Shown here: positions 23,910-31,778 of the stretch, in pieces | How the letters are laid out: each line of letters starts with the position of its first letter | How positions within the stretch are numbered: position 1 is the stretch's first letter | Source of the DNA: Rhodospirillales bacterium | Lineage (GTDB): Bacteria; Pseudomonadota; Alphaproteobacteria; BOG-932; Roseiterribacteraceae | Assembly: GCA_003165335.1 (NCBI GenBank) | Contig: PLTD01000057.1 | Location: 2,046-35,247, forward strand | Direction: 5' to 3' | DNA length: 33,202 bases | Notes under the pieces: generated by a model | The model's input: the letters and a program-made list of their open reading frames with translations, nothing else | What the model was told of the DNA's origin: nothing | Database searches by the model: none | Made by a program: the position numbers and the translations under genes

Positions 23910-25118
23910 TCACGCCGCCAACTCGACCTTCATGGAAACAGGACCGAACAGAAACGGCGTCGGCATATAGCGCAGGTCGAAATCTGCCACGGTGCGCAAA
24001 GCCCCCGGCTCGACCCGTTCCACGAAGACCTTCAGCGCCTCTTGAATCTCCATCCGCGCCAACTGGTTGCCGACGCAGAAATGCGCGCCCAGCCCAAAGG
24101 AAAGATGGGGCGCAGGGTCGACGCGGTCCAGCCGAAAATCATGCGGCCGGTCATAGACGGCGGCGTCGCGATTGGCTGGGGCGATGGCCGCGATGATCCG
24201 CTCCCCCGCCGCGATCGCCATGCCGTTCACCGTCGCCGCCTCGGTTGCGGTACGGATGACGAACAGCACCGGCGGCGCCAGGCGCAACCCCTCCTCCACC
24301 GCCGCCGGTACCAGCGACGGGTCGTCGCGGATCGCGGCGTGCAGATCGGGCTGAAGGATCAGCTCATGGAACAGATTGCCCAGAAAATCCCGCGTCGTGG
24401 CGCTGCCGCCGAGCAGCAACTGGATCAGTACCATACGGATGATCGTCTCGGGCGGCGCTGCCCCGGCCTCTCGTGCGGCCTCGGTAATGCGCGAGATGGC
24501 GTCGGGGTCGCCCTCGCGCTCTAATCTTCGCTGGGCGATCAGATCGTCGATGAATCCGGTGAATTCGGGAAATGCCGCCTTATAGCCGAAACCGCGCGGC
24601 GTGCGATTGGTGACCGGCATCTCGCTGGAGAGAATCGTCTCGGCCTGTTCGGACAGCCAGTCGCATTTGTCCAGCGGCACGCCCATCAGCCGGGCGATCA
24701 CCCTGTTGGTAAGGATGACGCTGAAATCCCCCACCAGGTCGCCGCTGCCGCGCGCCAGGATCGCCTCCAGCAGCCGGACCGAGGTTTCGCGGGCAAAATT
24801 GCGCAAATCCTCCACCGCGCCCGGTCCCGCGGCCGCCCCGATCGCCAGTCGGCGGATCGGCCCATGTTCCGGCGGGTCCAGCTCGCCCAGCGTGCGGTCC
24901 TCGATCGGCACCTCAAGCCCGGTCGGGCGAAATCCGCCGGCATTGGCGAAGACCGTCGGCGCCATCAAAATCCGGCGGGCATCCTCATAGCGATGGACCA
25001 TGACGAAGCCGCTCGAAAGCCGCAGCACTGGCGCCTCATCGGCCAGCCTGCGGGCAATCTGCGCCACCGCATGTGTTTGCGCCGCGTCGAACGGGTTGAA
25101 GTCGAAACTCTGGGTCAT
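23910..25118 (-). CDS. Cytochrome P450
   Basis: Soluble bacterial-type P450 of 402 residues, a haem-thiolate monooxygenase. Seen: the C-helix motif DPPEHGPIRR (81-90), the I-helix oxygen-binding segment LLLGGSATTRD (235-244), ExxR as EGLR (276-279), PANRDAAVYDRPHDFRLDR (315-332), and the haem loop FGLGAHFCVGNQLAR with the axial Cys348. There are no ferredoxin or reductase genes beside it, so electron donors must come from elsewhere. The substrate is unknown; the general form is like the CYP families of alphaproteobacteria that act on terpenoids, steroids or fatty acids. Start at 25118 with GGGGAACGG upstream. Confidence 0.93.
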   Translation of the reverse strand: MTQSFDFNPFDAAQTHAVAQIARRLADEAPVLRLSSGFVMVHRYEDARRILMAPTVFANAGGFRPTGLEVPIEDRTLGELDPPEHGPIRRLAIGAAAGPGAVEDLRNFARETSVRLLEAILARGSGDLVGDFSVILTNRVIARLMGVPLDKCDWLSEQAETILSSEMPVTNRTPRGFGYKAAFPEFTGFIDDLIAQRRLEREGDPDAISRITEAAREAGAAPPETIIRMVLIQLLLGGSATTRDFLGNLFHELILQPDLHAAIRDDPSLVPAAVEEGLRLAPPVLFVIRTATEAATVNGMAIAAGERIIAAIAPANRDAAVYDRPHDFRLDRVDPAPHLSFGLGAHFCVGNQLARMEIQEALKVFVERVEPGALRTVADFDLRYMPTPFLFGPVSMKVELAA

Positions 25119-25207
25119 GATGGGACGCCGTTCCCCGATTGGCCGCCGGTGCGCCCGGCGTTGTCGGGAAGATGTTACCCTTTCTTCCGCCTCAGGACAG
25201 GGTCAAT

Positions 25208-25807
25208 TTATTTGGCCGCGGCAACCGCGCCATGTGCGATCTGAATGATCTTTTCGGCGATGGCCTCGGGCGACAAGATAAAATCGATGCAGCCGCTGGC
25301 GATCGCGCTTTCGGGCATGTCCCGCTTCTCGGCTGTATCGAGCCTTTGCGCGATCGTGATGCCGCCCACTTCTCTAATGCCGCACAGCGCCGCCGCCCCA
25401 TCGCCGTCATAGCCGGAAACGATGACGGCGATCAGCTGTCCGTCCCAATGCTCGGTCATGGAGCGTAGAAATACGGTAATCACATCGGGCCAACCCCAGG
25501 GCTTTGAGATCGGCTTAAGCCGAAACTCCCCGTTCAACACATGTAAATCCCGTTTTTCCGGGATGATGAACACATGGTTGGGTCGAATGACCAATTTGTC
25601 CGTTATCAACTCGACCGGCATTTGGGTGTAACGCGGAAGAATCTCGTGGAGAAGGGTGGCCACGGTTCTGAGGTGGTTAACGATGACGATCGCCCCCCCC
25701 ATGTCGGCGGGCAGATGCCTCAGCAACCGGATATAGGCGTCAAGCCCGCCCGCCGATCCGCCCACGCAAACGACCGGGAAATCCTTGGCGATCGCGTCGG
25801 CTTTCAT
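25208..25807 (-). CDS. Single-domain CheB-type methylesterase
   Basis: A 199-residue protein equal to the catalytic domain of the chemotaxis methylesterase CheB, without the receiver domain. CheB removes methyl groups from glutamates of chemoreceptors. Seen: GGSAGGLDAY with Ser18, VNHL with His45 (27 residues after Ser, as in CheB), and SGYDGDGAAAL with Asp136, which together make the catalytic triad. The segment PNHVFIIPEKRDLHV also fits. No receptors or other chemotaxis genes are nearby, so it may serve another methylated protein. Its ATG lies 6 bases after the stop of the 62-residue gene, with the ribosome site (CAGG) overlapping that gene's end, so the two are coupled. Confidence 0.88.
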   Translation of the reverse strand: MKADAIAKDFPVVCVGGSAGGLDAYIRLLRHLPADMGGAIVIVNHLRTVATLLHEILPRYTQMPVELITDKLVIRPNHVFIIPEKRDLHVLNGEFRLKPISKPWGWPDVITVFLRSMTEHWDGQLIAVIVSGYDGDGAAALCGIREVGGITIAQRLDTAEKRDMPESAIASGCIDFILSPEAIAEKIIQIAHGAVAAAK

Positions 25808-25813
25808 CGGCGC

Positions 25814-26002
25814 TTACCTGCATAGGGGCCCGTCGCCCCGATCGGGCGCGCCGACCACCTTGAGCGTCCTGGGTATGACGGCCGGAATGGGTTTGTCGGC
25901 ATGTATCTTGTCCACCAGCAGTGTCCATCGCGCCCCTGCCTCCACCAAAGCCTCCAGGCTTTCTGTGACTTCGGCCATTCGCTCTTCGTCCGACGGTTTC
26001 AT
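25814..26002 (-). CDS. 62-residue protein coupled to the CheB-like gene
   Basis: An acidic, probably helical first half (MKPSDEERMAEVTESLEAL, then VEAGARWTLLVDKIHAD) followed by a Pro-rich segment (KPIPAVIPRT) and a charged end. A good ribosome site (AAGGGAG) lies before the ATG. It is directly upstream of the CheB-like gene and translationally coupled to it, suggesting a functional partner or regulator. No known family is recognised. Confidence 0.65.
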   Translation of the reverse strand: MKPSDEERMAEVTESLEALVEAGARWTLLVDKIHADKPIPAVIPRTLKVVGAPDRGDGPLCR

Positions 26003-26080
26003 AGAACTGCTCCCTTAACGCGTCCGGGTTAAAGCGCCCGCAAATGCTGAGATCCAAGTCATGCGCGTAATTGTTTTTTT

Positions 26081-26111
26081 GCTTCCGGCCGATTGGGTCG
26101 GCCCAGGAAGC
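26081..26111. terminator. Strong hairpin downstream of the CAP-domain gene
   Basis: GCTTCCGGCCGA pairs with TCGGCC and GGAAGC (two-base bulge) around a short TTGGG loop. On the plus strand a seven-T run lies to its left, so leftward transcripts would carry an A run after the stem rather than the usual U run. It lies between the CAP-domain gene end and the start of the 62-residue gene; a terminator role is plausible but not canonical. Confidence 0.4.
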
Positions 26112-26159
26112 TTGAACTAAAGGATGCGCCCGTCGGCGACTTTGCGGCAGCTTCGGAAT

Positions 26160-26768
26160 CTACCTAGTCGGTGCAACTGGGTAGGGACGGTCGCCCACAG
26201 AATTGCCGGGCGGGGAATAGTTGCAGACCCAGATCTCCGAGTTGCCGCAGCTGACCATGCCGCAGCCCACGAACTTCGTGTCGCGCCAGACCACCTGGGT
26301 GTAATGGCCGCAGACAGAGCCCGGGGCACAGGCGCCGTTGGCCGGGTTGAAAGCCCGCCGTTCATCGACCCACATCGACACCACGGCGGCGGGGCTCAGA
26401 TGCTGCCCGCCCGCCCAGGCCAGGTTTTCGCCCAGACCACCGACGCCGCTGTGGCGCATCGCGCAATTTTCTCCGCCCAGATGCTGCGCCCAGCCTTGCG
26501 CGATCTCCGACAGCCGATCGGACCATTGCAGATCCGGGACACCCACCGCGCGGCGGGCGCGATTATGGCCGGCCAGCATACCGGCGAAGGCTGCGGGCTC
26601 ATGCCCCGCGCCGTGCGGCAAAGACGGCATCGCGCCCTCCAGTGCTGGCAGCGGTGGGCGGACGGCGCTCGAGGATTGCGCCCCGCTACCCCCCGTCATG
26701 GCCAGGATGGCAAATGCCGCCACGGCGCAACAGGCAATCGCGCGGGTCGGTATGATGCCATTGGGCAT
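26160..26768 (-). CDS. Secreted CAP-domain (SCP/PR-1-like) protein
   Basis: A 202-residue protein with a signal-like hydrophobic segment (IACCAVAAFAILAMTG, about 11-26) and one CAP domain. Seen: LAGHNRARRAVGVPDLQW (65-82), GENLAW (113-118), VCGHYTQVVWRDT (152-164) and VCNYSPPGN (181-189), which are the CAP signature motifs, with several Cys able to pair (102, 147, 153, 169, 174, 182). The roles of bacterial CAP proteins are poorly known; it acts outside the cytoplasm. The ATG at 26768 gives a good signal peptide and has AAGGACAG upstream; the frame is open to 26843. This CAP form resembles the plant PR-1 type more than the short bacterial YkwD type. Confidence 0.88.
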   Translation of the reverse strand: MPNGIIPTRAIACCAVAAFAILAMTGGSGAQSSSAVRPPLPALEGAMPSLPHGAGHEPAAFAGMLAGHNRARRAVGVPDLQWSDRLSEIAQGWAQHLGGENCAMRHSGVGGLGENLAWAGGQHLSPAAVVSMWVDERRAFNPANGACAPGSVCGHYTQVVWRDTKFVGCGMVSCGNSEIWVCNYSPPGNSVGDRPYPVAPTR

Positions 26769-26968
26769 AGCGGGCTGTCCTTGTGGTGTGAAGGGCCACT
26801 TCCGCATGCGACGTAGGCTGTCGCTGCGAACAAGCATGGGCACGGCAACGCCGATAGGCCAAGCCTACTCTTTCAAAGCAGCGAATTGACCTAGATCATG
26901 TACCGCTTAGAAGTGCAGGGGCAACCTGTATGTCGCACTCTCATGGGAGTCTGCCCGGAGCTTGAGCA

Positions 26969-28639
26969 ATGATGGTTGTGTACGTTTCCTCCAATCGCTT
27001 CCGATCCACGCTTCGCTTGCGGTCCTGGGCTTTCGGCTTCTGCCTCGCCACGCTTCTGACGGGGACCTGTACTCAGGCCCGGGCGCAAATCGTAGCCGCG
27101 GTCCTGCCGTCCAGCCGGGCCGTCGCGGTCGGCCATACCGCAACCGCCTTCGCCACAATCATCAATGCCGGCACAACTGCGGCAACCGGCTGCGGGATCG
27201 CGCTCCCCGGCGGCATATCCGCAAGCCTGACTTATAATACGACCAACCCCGCAACGAACGCCGTGGTCGGCGCCACCAACACACCGGCCACGATTCAGCC
27301 CGGCGGATACCAGACCTATGTCTTCGCGATCACACCGTCGGCAGCTTTCGCCTCGACCGATATCGCGCTCAGCTTCACCTGCACGGGGCAGGACCCCGCA
27401 CCGACCTTATCGGGCATCAATACGCTGCTGCTGACGGCGACTGCGACCGCCGGACCCGATATCGTGGCTCTGGTTGCGACCACTGCCGGAAACGGCACCG
27501 TCTCACTGCCCGGCGCCGCCGGGACTGCCGCCTTCGCGGTCGCCACGGTCAATGTCGGCGCGTCGGATTCGATCACCGTCTCGGCCGACACCGGGTCCTC
27601 GATCACTCTGCCGGTGAACATCAATATCTGCCAGACCGTGCCCAGCACCGGCGCCTGCATGGGTACGCCCAACCCGACGGTCACCGTCTCGATTGCCGGG
27701 AACGCAACACCGACCTTCGGCGTGTTTCTAAGCGGTACCGGCAACATCGCCAATCTCCCGGGCGCGAACCGAATTTCGGTGCATTTCAAGGGCAGCAACG
27801 GCACGGTTGTCGGCTCGACCAGCGTGGCCGTGCAAACCACGGGCTATACGCCGCCGGCAACATCGGCAGAGGCCTTTACCGCTTCGGCCGCAACGAATGC
27901 GACAGCGGGCACAGCCTATAGCTTTTGCTATTGCTCACCGACGCCCAGCGGGTCGAACGGGCTTTGCGGCTTTCCGACCCAAAGCAACCCCAGTGGGGGA
28001 AATCCGCCCTATCATTTCCAACTGGGGTCGGGTGGCGGCTTTCCGCCGCTCGGCGTCATTCTGCAGCCCAACGGCTGCCTCAGCGGCACCCCGTCCGTCG
28101 CGGGCACCAGCAGCTTTAGCGTCTGCGCAATTGATTTGAACGGAACGCAAATCTGCCGCCCGGTCTCAGTAACGACGATGCCGGCCAGCGGCACTACCTA
28201 TGTCGGCGCCCTATCGGGCAGCGGTACCTTTTCGAAGGACTATCCCGATTACGGCACCACATGTACGGGTACCAACACCTTCAGCGGCACTATCATGGTG
28301 AGCAGCATGACCGCGGTGGGCGGGGCAGTGACCGGTACTGTGAGCATCTCCGGGACATGGACCAGCACCATAACCGGCGGAAGCACCTACAACTTCACAT
28401 GCCTGGATAATAGCGCGCCGATCAATTCGTCGGGTCCGATTACCGTTTCGGGGACCAGCATCACCTGGTCGACATCCTTCAATACGGCGGGCGTTGGCAG
28501 TGCTGGAGTGGGATCAACGATAACCGGGGCGTTCAGCGGAACGATCAGCCCCACGACCATCAGCGGAACGGTGACCGAGACAAGCAGTGTGTCGATGGGG
28601 TCGGCCGTCATTCCCGTGACGCTGAAGTCCTCGCCCTAG
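26969..28639 (+). CDS. Large secreted protein with putative Ig-like domain
   Basis: A 556-residue exported protein rich in Thr, Ser, Gly and Ala. The signal peptide is about residues 1-40, ending TQARAQ. The first part consists of beta-rich repeats resembling exported adhesin-like domains (HTATAFATIINAGTTAA, GGYQTYVFAITPS). Around residues 325-395 there is a putative-Ig (He_PIG-like) pattern: GGNPPYHFQLGSGGGFPPLG, then LQPNGCLSGTPSVAGTSSF. The last 150 residues are Ser/Thr/Gly-rich beta strands. No sorting or autotransporter signal is seen at the end. Function unknown; surface or extracellular location inferred. Two adjacent ATGs; GGAG lies 8 bases upstream. Confidence 0.75.
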   Translation: MMVVYVSSNRFRSTLRLRSWAFGFCLATLLTGTCTQARAQIVAAVLPSSRAVAVGHTATAFATIINAGTTAATGCGIALPGGISASLTYNTTNPATNAVVGATNTPATIQPGGYQTYVFAITPSAAFASTDIALSFTCTGQDPAPTLSGINTLLLTATATAGPDIVALVATTAGNGTVSLPGAAGTAAFAVATVNVGASDSITVSADTGSSITLPVNINICQTVPSTGACMGTPNPTVTVSIAGNATPTFGVFLSGTGNIANLPGANRISVHFKGSNGTVVGSTSVAVQTTGYTPPATSAEAFTASAATNATAGTAYSFCYCSPTPSGSNGLCGFPTQSNPSGGNPPYHFQLGSGGGFPPLGVILQPNGCLSGTPSVAGTSSFSVCAIDLNGTQICRPVSVTTMPASGTTYVGALSGSGTFSKDYPDYGTTCTGTNTFSGTIMVSSMTAVGGAVTGTVSISGTWTSTITGGSTYNFTCLDNSAPINSSGPITVSGTSITWSTSFNTAGVGSAGVGSTITGAFSGTISPTTISGTVTETSSVSMGSAVIPVTLKSSP

Positions 28640-28660
28640 TCGCCCCCTTGATTAACGGCG

Positions 28661-28684
28661 CCGCCCCGCGTTCGGCAGGGGCGG
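28661..28684. terminator. Hairpin between convergent genes
   Basis: CCGCCCC (28661-28667) pairs exactly with GGGGCGG (28678-28684) over a 10-base loop, just after the secreted protein gene and just before the end of the convergent membrane protein gene. There is no T run, so it is only a candidate terminator. Confidence 0.4.
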
Positions 28685-28697
28685 GCGCGCCGCCATG

Positions 28698-29576
28698 TCA
28701 CTCCGCCGCGGCCAGCGAGCCGGTATGGACCCGCGGGCGATAGGCCCATTCGAAGAATGCCATCATAATGACCGTCAGGATCGCGCCTTCCGGCACCTGA
28801 ATGATCAGCATCTTCCAGGTATATTTATCCAGAGCGACAAAGAACTGCATGTTCGGGATGACCACCCAAACGCCCAGCCAGACCCCGAACCACAGGGCAT
28901 TACCCATGCCCCGGCGCGGATAGGTTCGCAGGAACATGTAGCAAAAGATGCTGAGCTGGAAGAGATAGGTCAGGAACAACCAGCCGAACAGGTCCGGCCC
29001 GACATGCTCCCGGTGCGGGAAATCATGGGCCGGATATTCGCTGAAAATCACCTGGGCCAGATGCTGATGAAACGAGATATCCAGCACGAAGACCAGAATG
29101 GCGCTCAGAATTCCCATGATCAGAAAGCGCGGCCAGTCGGTGGCGACCGGGACCCAGCTTTCGTTCTTGGGCTGATAGACCAGTTGAAAAAAGGCCATCA
29201 GAATCATGGTCATGACCGTACCTTCGATCATCTGCATCGCCAGCAGGTCCCAGCCCATATTGGGTGTGCCGACAAAGAACTGCCCATTGGGTAGCACCAC
29301 GAAAAAGCCACCCCAGGCGCCCCACCAGACCGCATTGGCCAGGCTACGCTGCGGGTACATCCGCAGGTACAGATAACAGAATATAACCAGTTGAACGACA
29401 TAGGTGGCGAACAGGAACGGGATCAGCGGCTTGACCTCTTCCGTCGGCCGCGACGGATAATTCGCATACATGTCGACCGCGACATGGGTGTGCCACAGCA
29501 CGTCGAGTACGAAGATCAGGATTGACCCCAAAATCGAGGCGACCAAAAAGCGCGGCCAGTTTACGGTAATGTTCAT
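28698..29576 (-). CDS. Internally duplicated membrane protein, unrecognised
   Basis: A 292-residue integral membrane protein made of two homologous halves, about residues 7-136 and 148-281. Each begins WPRFL, then a helix with IL.FVLD, a His-containing segment, YP, a helix with QL.IFCY..LR.YP.R...NA.W.G, then PN.QFFV, and closes with EG...T.I.MAFF...Y.P. Each half has about four helices, so eight in total. The paired His and Asp residues near helix 1 and the PNxQFF loops may mark a ligand or metal site. A strong AAAGGGAGGA ribosome site lies upstream. I do not recognise the family. Confidence 0.75.
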   Translation of the reverse strand: MNITVNWPRFLVASILGSILIFVLDVLWHTHVAVDMYANYPSRPTEEVKPLIPFLFATYVVQLVIFCYLYLRMYPQRSLANAVWWGAWGGFFVVLPNGQFFVGTPNMGWDLLAMQMIEGTVMTMILMAFFQLVYQPKNESWVPVATDWPRFLIMGILSAILVFVLDISFHQHLAQVIFSEYPAHDFPHREHVGPDLFGWLFLTYLFQLSIFCYMFLRTYPRRGMGNALWFGVWLGVWVVIPNMQFFVALDKYTWKMLIIQVPEGAILTVIMMAFFEWAYRPRVHTGSLAAAE

Positions 29577-29641
29577 ATGTTTCCTCCCTTTAACCTTTGA
29601 TTGCCCGCATTATAGGCGGCAATTTCGGGGGAGGACCACCA

Positions 29642-29941
29642 TCACGAGGTTTCGTCGCGCGCCGGGCCGATCATCGCGATGAAGGGCGACTGATTCCCGC
29701 TCCTCATCAGAAAGACGCCGAAGGCGCAAACCAGGCTTTTTTCGGGATAGCGCTTTGCGACATTCAGCTCATAGCGCATGGGCGACTTCAGCCCCTCTTT
29801 CGCGCTGATACGCCGTATCAGACCATCGATGATTTCGTCGGACGGCAGGTCGAAAAAGGCGGCGTCCTCCTCGAATTCGAAGGTCCGCTCACCGTCGCCT
29901 GCATAATCCATGATGACGGCACGATACTTGACCTTGGTCAT
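29642..29941 (-). CDS. Hypothetical 99-residue protein
   Basis: A soluble protein with an acidic opening (YRAVIMDYAGDGERTFEFEED) followed by FFDLPSDEIIDGLIRRI (about 29-45) and a carboxy-terminal beta-like part SLVCAFGVFLMRSGNQSPF. There is no signal or membrane helix. AAGGAAT stands about 5 bases before the ATG. It lies upstream of the duplicated membrane protein on the same strand (65-base gap), so the two could share a transcript. No family recognised. Confidence 0.6.
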   Translation of the reverse strand: MTKVKYRAVIMDYAGDGERTFEFEEDAAFFDLPSDEIIDGLIRRISAKEGLKSPMRYELNVAKRYPEKSLVCAFGVFLMRSGNQSPFIAMIGPARDETS

Positions 29942-30128
29942 GCGAATTCCTTATGCGCGTTTCAGGAGCAGACGTGCGGAATCGGGATCGCGGCTTTTAT
30001 ATCCGCATCCCAAGCCCCCAGAAACAGACAAACGAGGCGAACATTGATTCAGATCACGGCTCCCAGGTGGGCGGTGCGTTATCGCTAGTTTCGGCGGAGT
30101 AAGGTCTGGTCGGAAAGGATGGCGCGGC

Positions 30129-31742
30129 ATGACTGCTCTGGAGACGATTGCGATTGCGGCGCGCGCGCCGATCGCCAAGAAGCCCGCTCGTCGAATAACC
30201 AGGCCGCCGGATAAAATGCCGGCAACAGCGGCCGCATTTGCAGAAGCGCTCTCGATCGAAAGCCTTTACCGCAAGCTTACCGCCGTCCGCAAAGCGGTCG
30301 CCGAAGACGGTGCAGCGACGCTCGATCTATGGCGCGGAACCCTGGCCCACTCGGCCTTTACCCCGGCGGCGGAGAATCTGGCTCATTATCTAGCGCTGCG
30401 CCGCCGCGACCTCAGCACGCTTCAGCCGGCGCTGGCGGCCTATGGGCTTTCGTCGCTGGGGCGAAGCGAGGCGCGGGTGCTGCCGGCGCTGGATGCGCTG
30501 ATTGCGTCTTTGGCCCGCCTGGCCGGGCAGCCCGCACCGCCCTATCCCGACGCCGCCGATATAGAGGCCGGACCGGCAATGCTCGATGCGGAGAAGCAGC
30601 GCTTTTTCGGATGCGACCCGACGGGGCAGCATACAAGGATCATGGTCACGCTGCCAACCGAAGCGGGGTCTGATTCGGTGCTTGTCCGCCGTCTGGTCGC
30701 GGCGGGGATGAACTGTGCCCGGATCAACTGCGCCCATGACGACCCCGATGTCTGGTCGGCGATGATCTCCAATGTCCGCGCCGCGGCCCGCAGGCTGGGC
30801 CGCGACTGCCGTATCCTGATGGATATAGCGGGGCCCAAATGCCGCATCGAAACCGTGCATGTGAAGAATAACGCACGCCTTTACCGCGGCGACCGGATCG
30901 TGCTGGTGAAGGATTTCGACGACGCCGGCGTCCAGGACATGGCAATCGCGACGATCACCTTCCCGGATATACTGCACACCCTTCAGCCCGGCGCCGAAGT
31001 CTGGATCAATGACGGCAAGATTGGCGCGCGTGTCGCGTCGGTTCAGGGTGGAAGGGTGGTTCTGGAAATCTTCAGCGCCCGCGCCAAGGGCGAAAAGCTG
31101 AAGGCCGAGAAAGGGGTGAATTTCCCCAACACGCCGCTCAACCTGCCGGCGCTGGGCGCGGCCGACCTTATAGCGCTGGATTTCGTCGCCCGCCACGCCG
31201 ACCTGATCGGATTTTCCTTCGTTCAGCGCCCGGCCGACATCGCCTTACTGGACCGCGAGTTGAAAAAGCGCCGCCCGGGAAAGCCCGCGGACAATCCGCC
31301 CCAGCCGGTGATCCTCAAAATCGAAACACGCCTTGCTGTCCAGAATCTGCCGCAACTGATCGTCGCCGCCGCCGCAAGTCGGCCGGTTGCGGTGATGATC
31401 GCCCGCGGCGACCTGGCGGTCGAACTGGGCTTTGCCCGCATGTCCGAGATTCAGGAGGAGATTCTGTGGCTGTGCGACGCTGCCCATGTGCCGGTTATCT
31501 GGGCGACGCAAGTTTTGGATAATTTCGTCGCCGACGGCAGCCCCAGCCGCGCCGAAGCGACCGACGCGGCAATGTCACAACGCGCCGAATGCGTGATGCT
31601 GAACAAGGGGCCGTTTCTGGTCGAGGGGATCGGTTTTCTGAAAGATATTTTACGCCGGATGGACCGTCACCAGACCAAAAAATTCGCCCGCTTCGGCCCG
31701 CTCAAATCCTGGGATAGGCTTGAGATAGCAAGCTCACCATAA
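30129..31742 (+). CDS. Atypical pyruvate kinase-like protein
   Basis: A 537-residue protein with the pyruvate kinase barrel. After about 165 residues of helical, Ala-rich sequence not found in standard enzymes, the core runs about 168-510: TRIMVTLPTEAG, GMNCARINCAHDD (Arg198, Asn200), DIAGPKCRIE (Asp232, Lys237), a B-domain with WINDGKIGARV and KGVNFPN, GFSFVQ, the catalytic LKIE (Lys397, Glu399), ARGDLAVELG (425-434), ATQVLD (Thr460) and PSRAEATD. The usual SGETA element reads NKGPF, and the allosteric carboxy-terminal domain is absent. Catalysis of PEP plus ADP to pyruvate plus ATP is likely from the kept residues but not certain. The housekeeping enzyme may be encoded elsewhere. Confidence 0.85.
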   Translation: MTALETIAIAARAPIAKKPARRITRPPDKMPATAAAFAEALSIESLYRKLTAVRKAVAEDGAATLDLWRGTLAHSAFTPAAENLAHYLALRRRDLSTLQPALAAYGLSSLGRSEARVLPALDALIASLARLAGQPAPPYPDAADIEAGPAMLDAEKQRFFGCDPTGQHTRIMVTLPTEAGSDSVLVRRLVAAGMNCARINCAHDDPDVWSAMISNVRAAARRLGRDCRILMDIAGPKCRIETVHVKNNARLYRGDRIVLVKDFDDAGVQDMAIATITFPDILHTLQPGAEVWINDGKIGARVASVQGGRVVLEIFSARAKGEKLKAEKGVNFPNTPLNLPALGAADLIALDFVARHADLIGFSFVQRPADIALLDRELKKRRPGKPADNPPQPVILKIETRLAVQNLPQLIVAAAASRPVAVMIARGDLAVELGFARMSEIQEEILWLCDAAHVPVIWATQVLDNFVADGSPSRAEATDAAMSQRAECVMLNKGPFLVEGIGFLKDILRRMDRHQTKKFARFGPLKSWDRLEIASSP

Positions 31743-31778
31743 GCCACGCGCCCAATGGGCGATCATCGTAAGCTGCCG

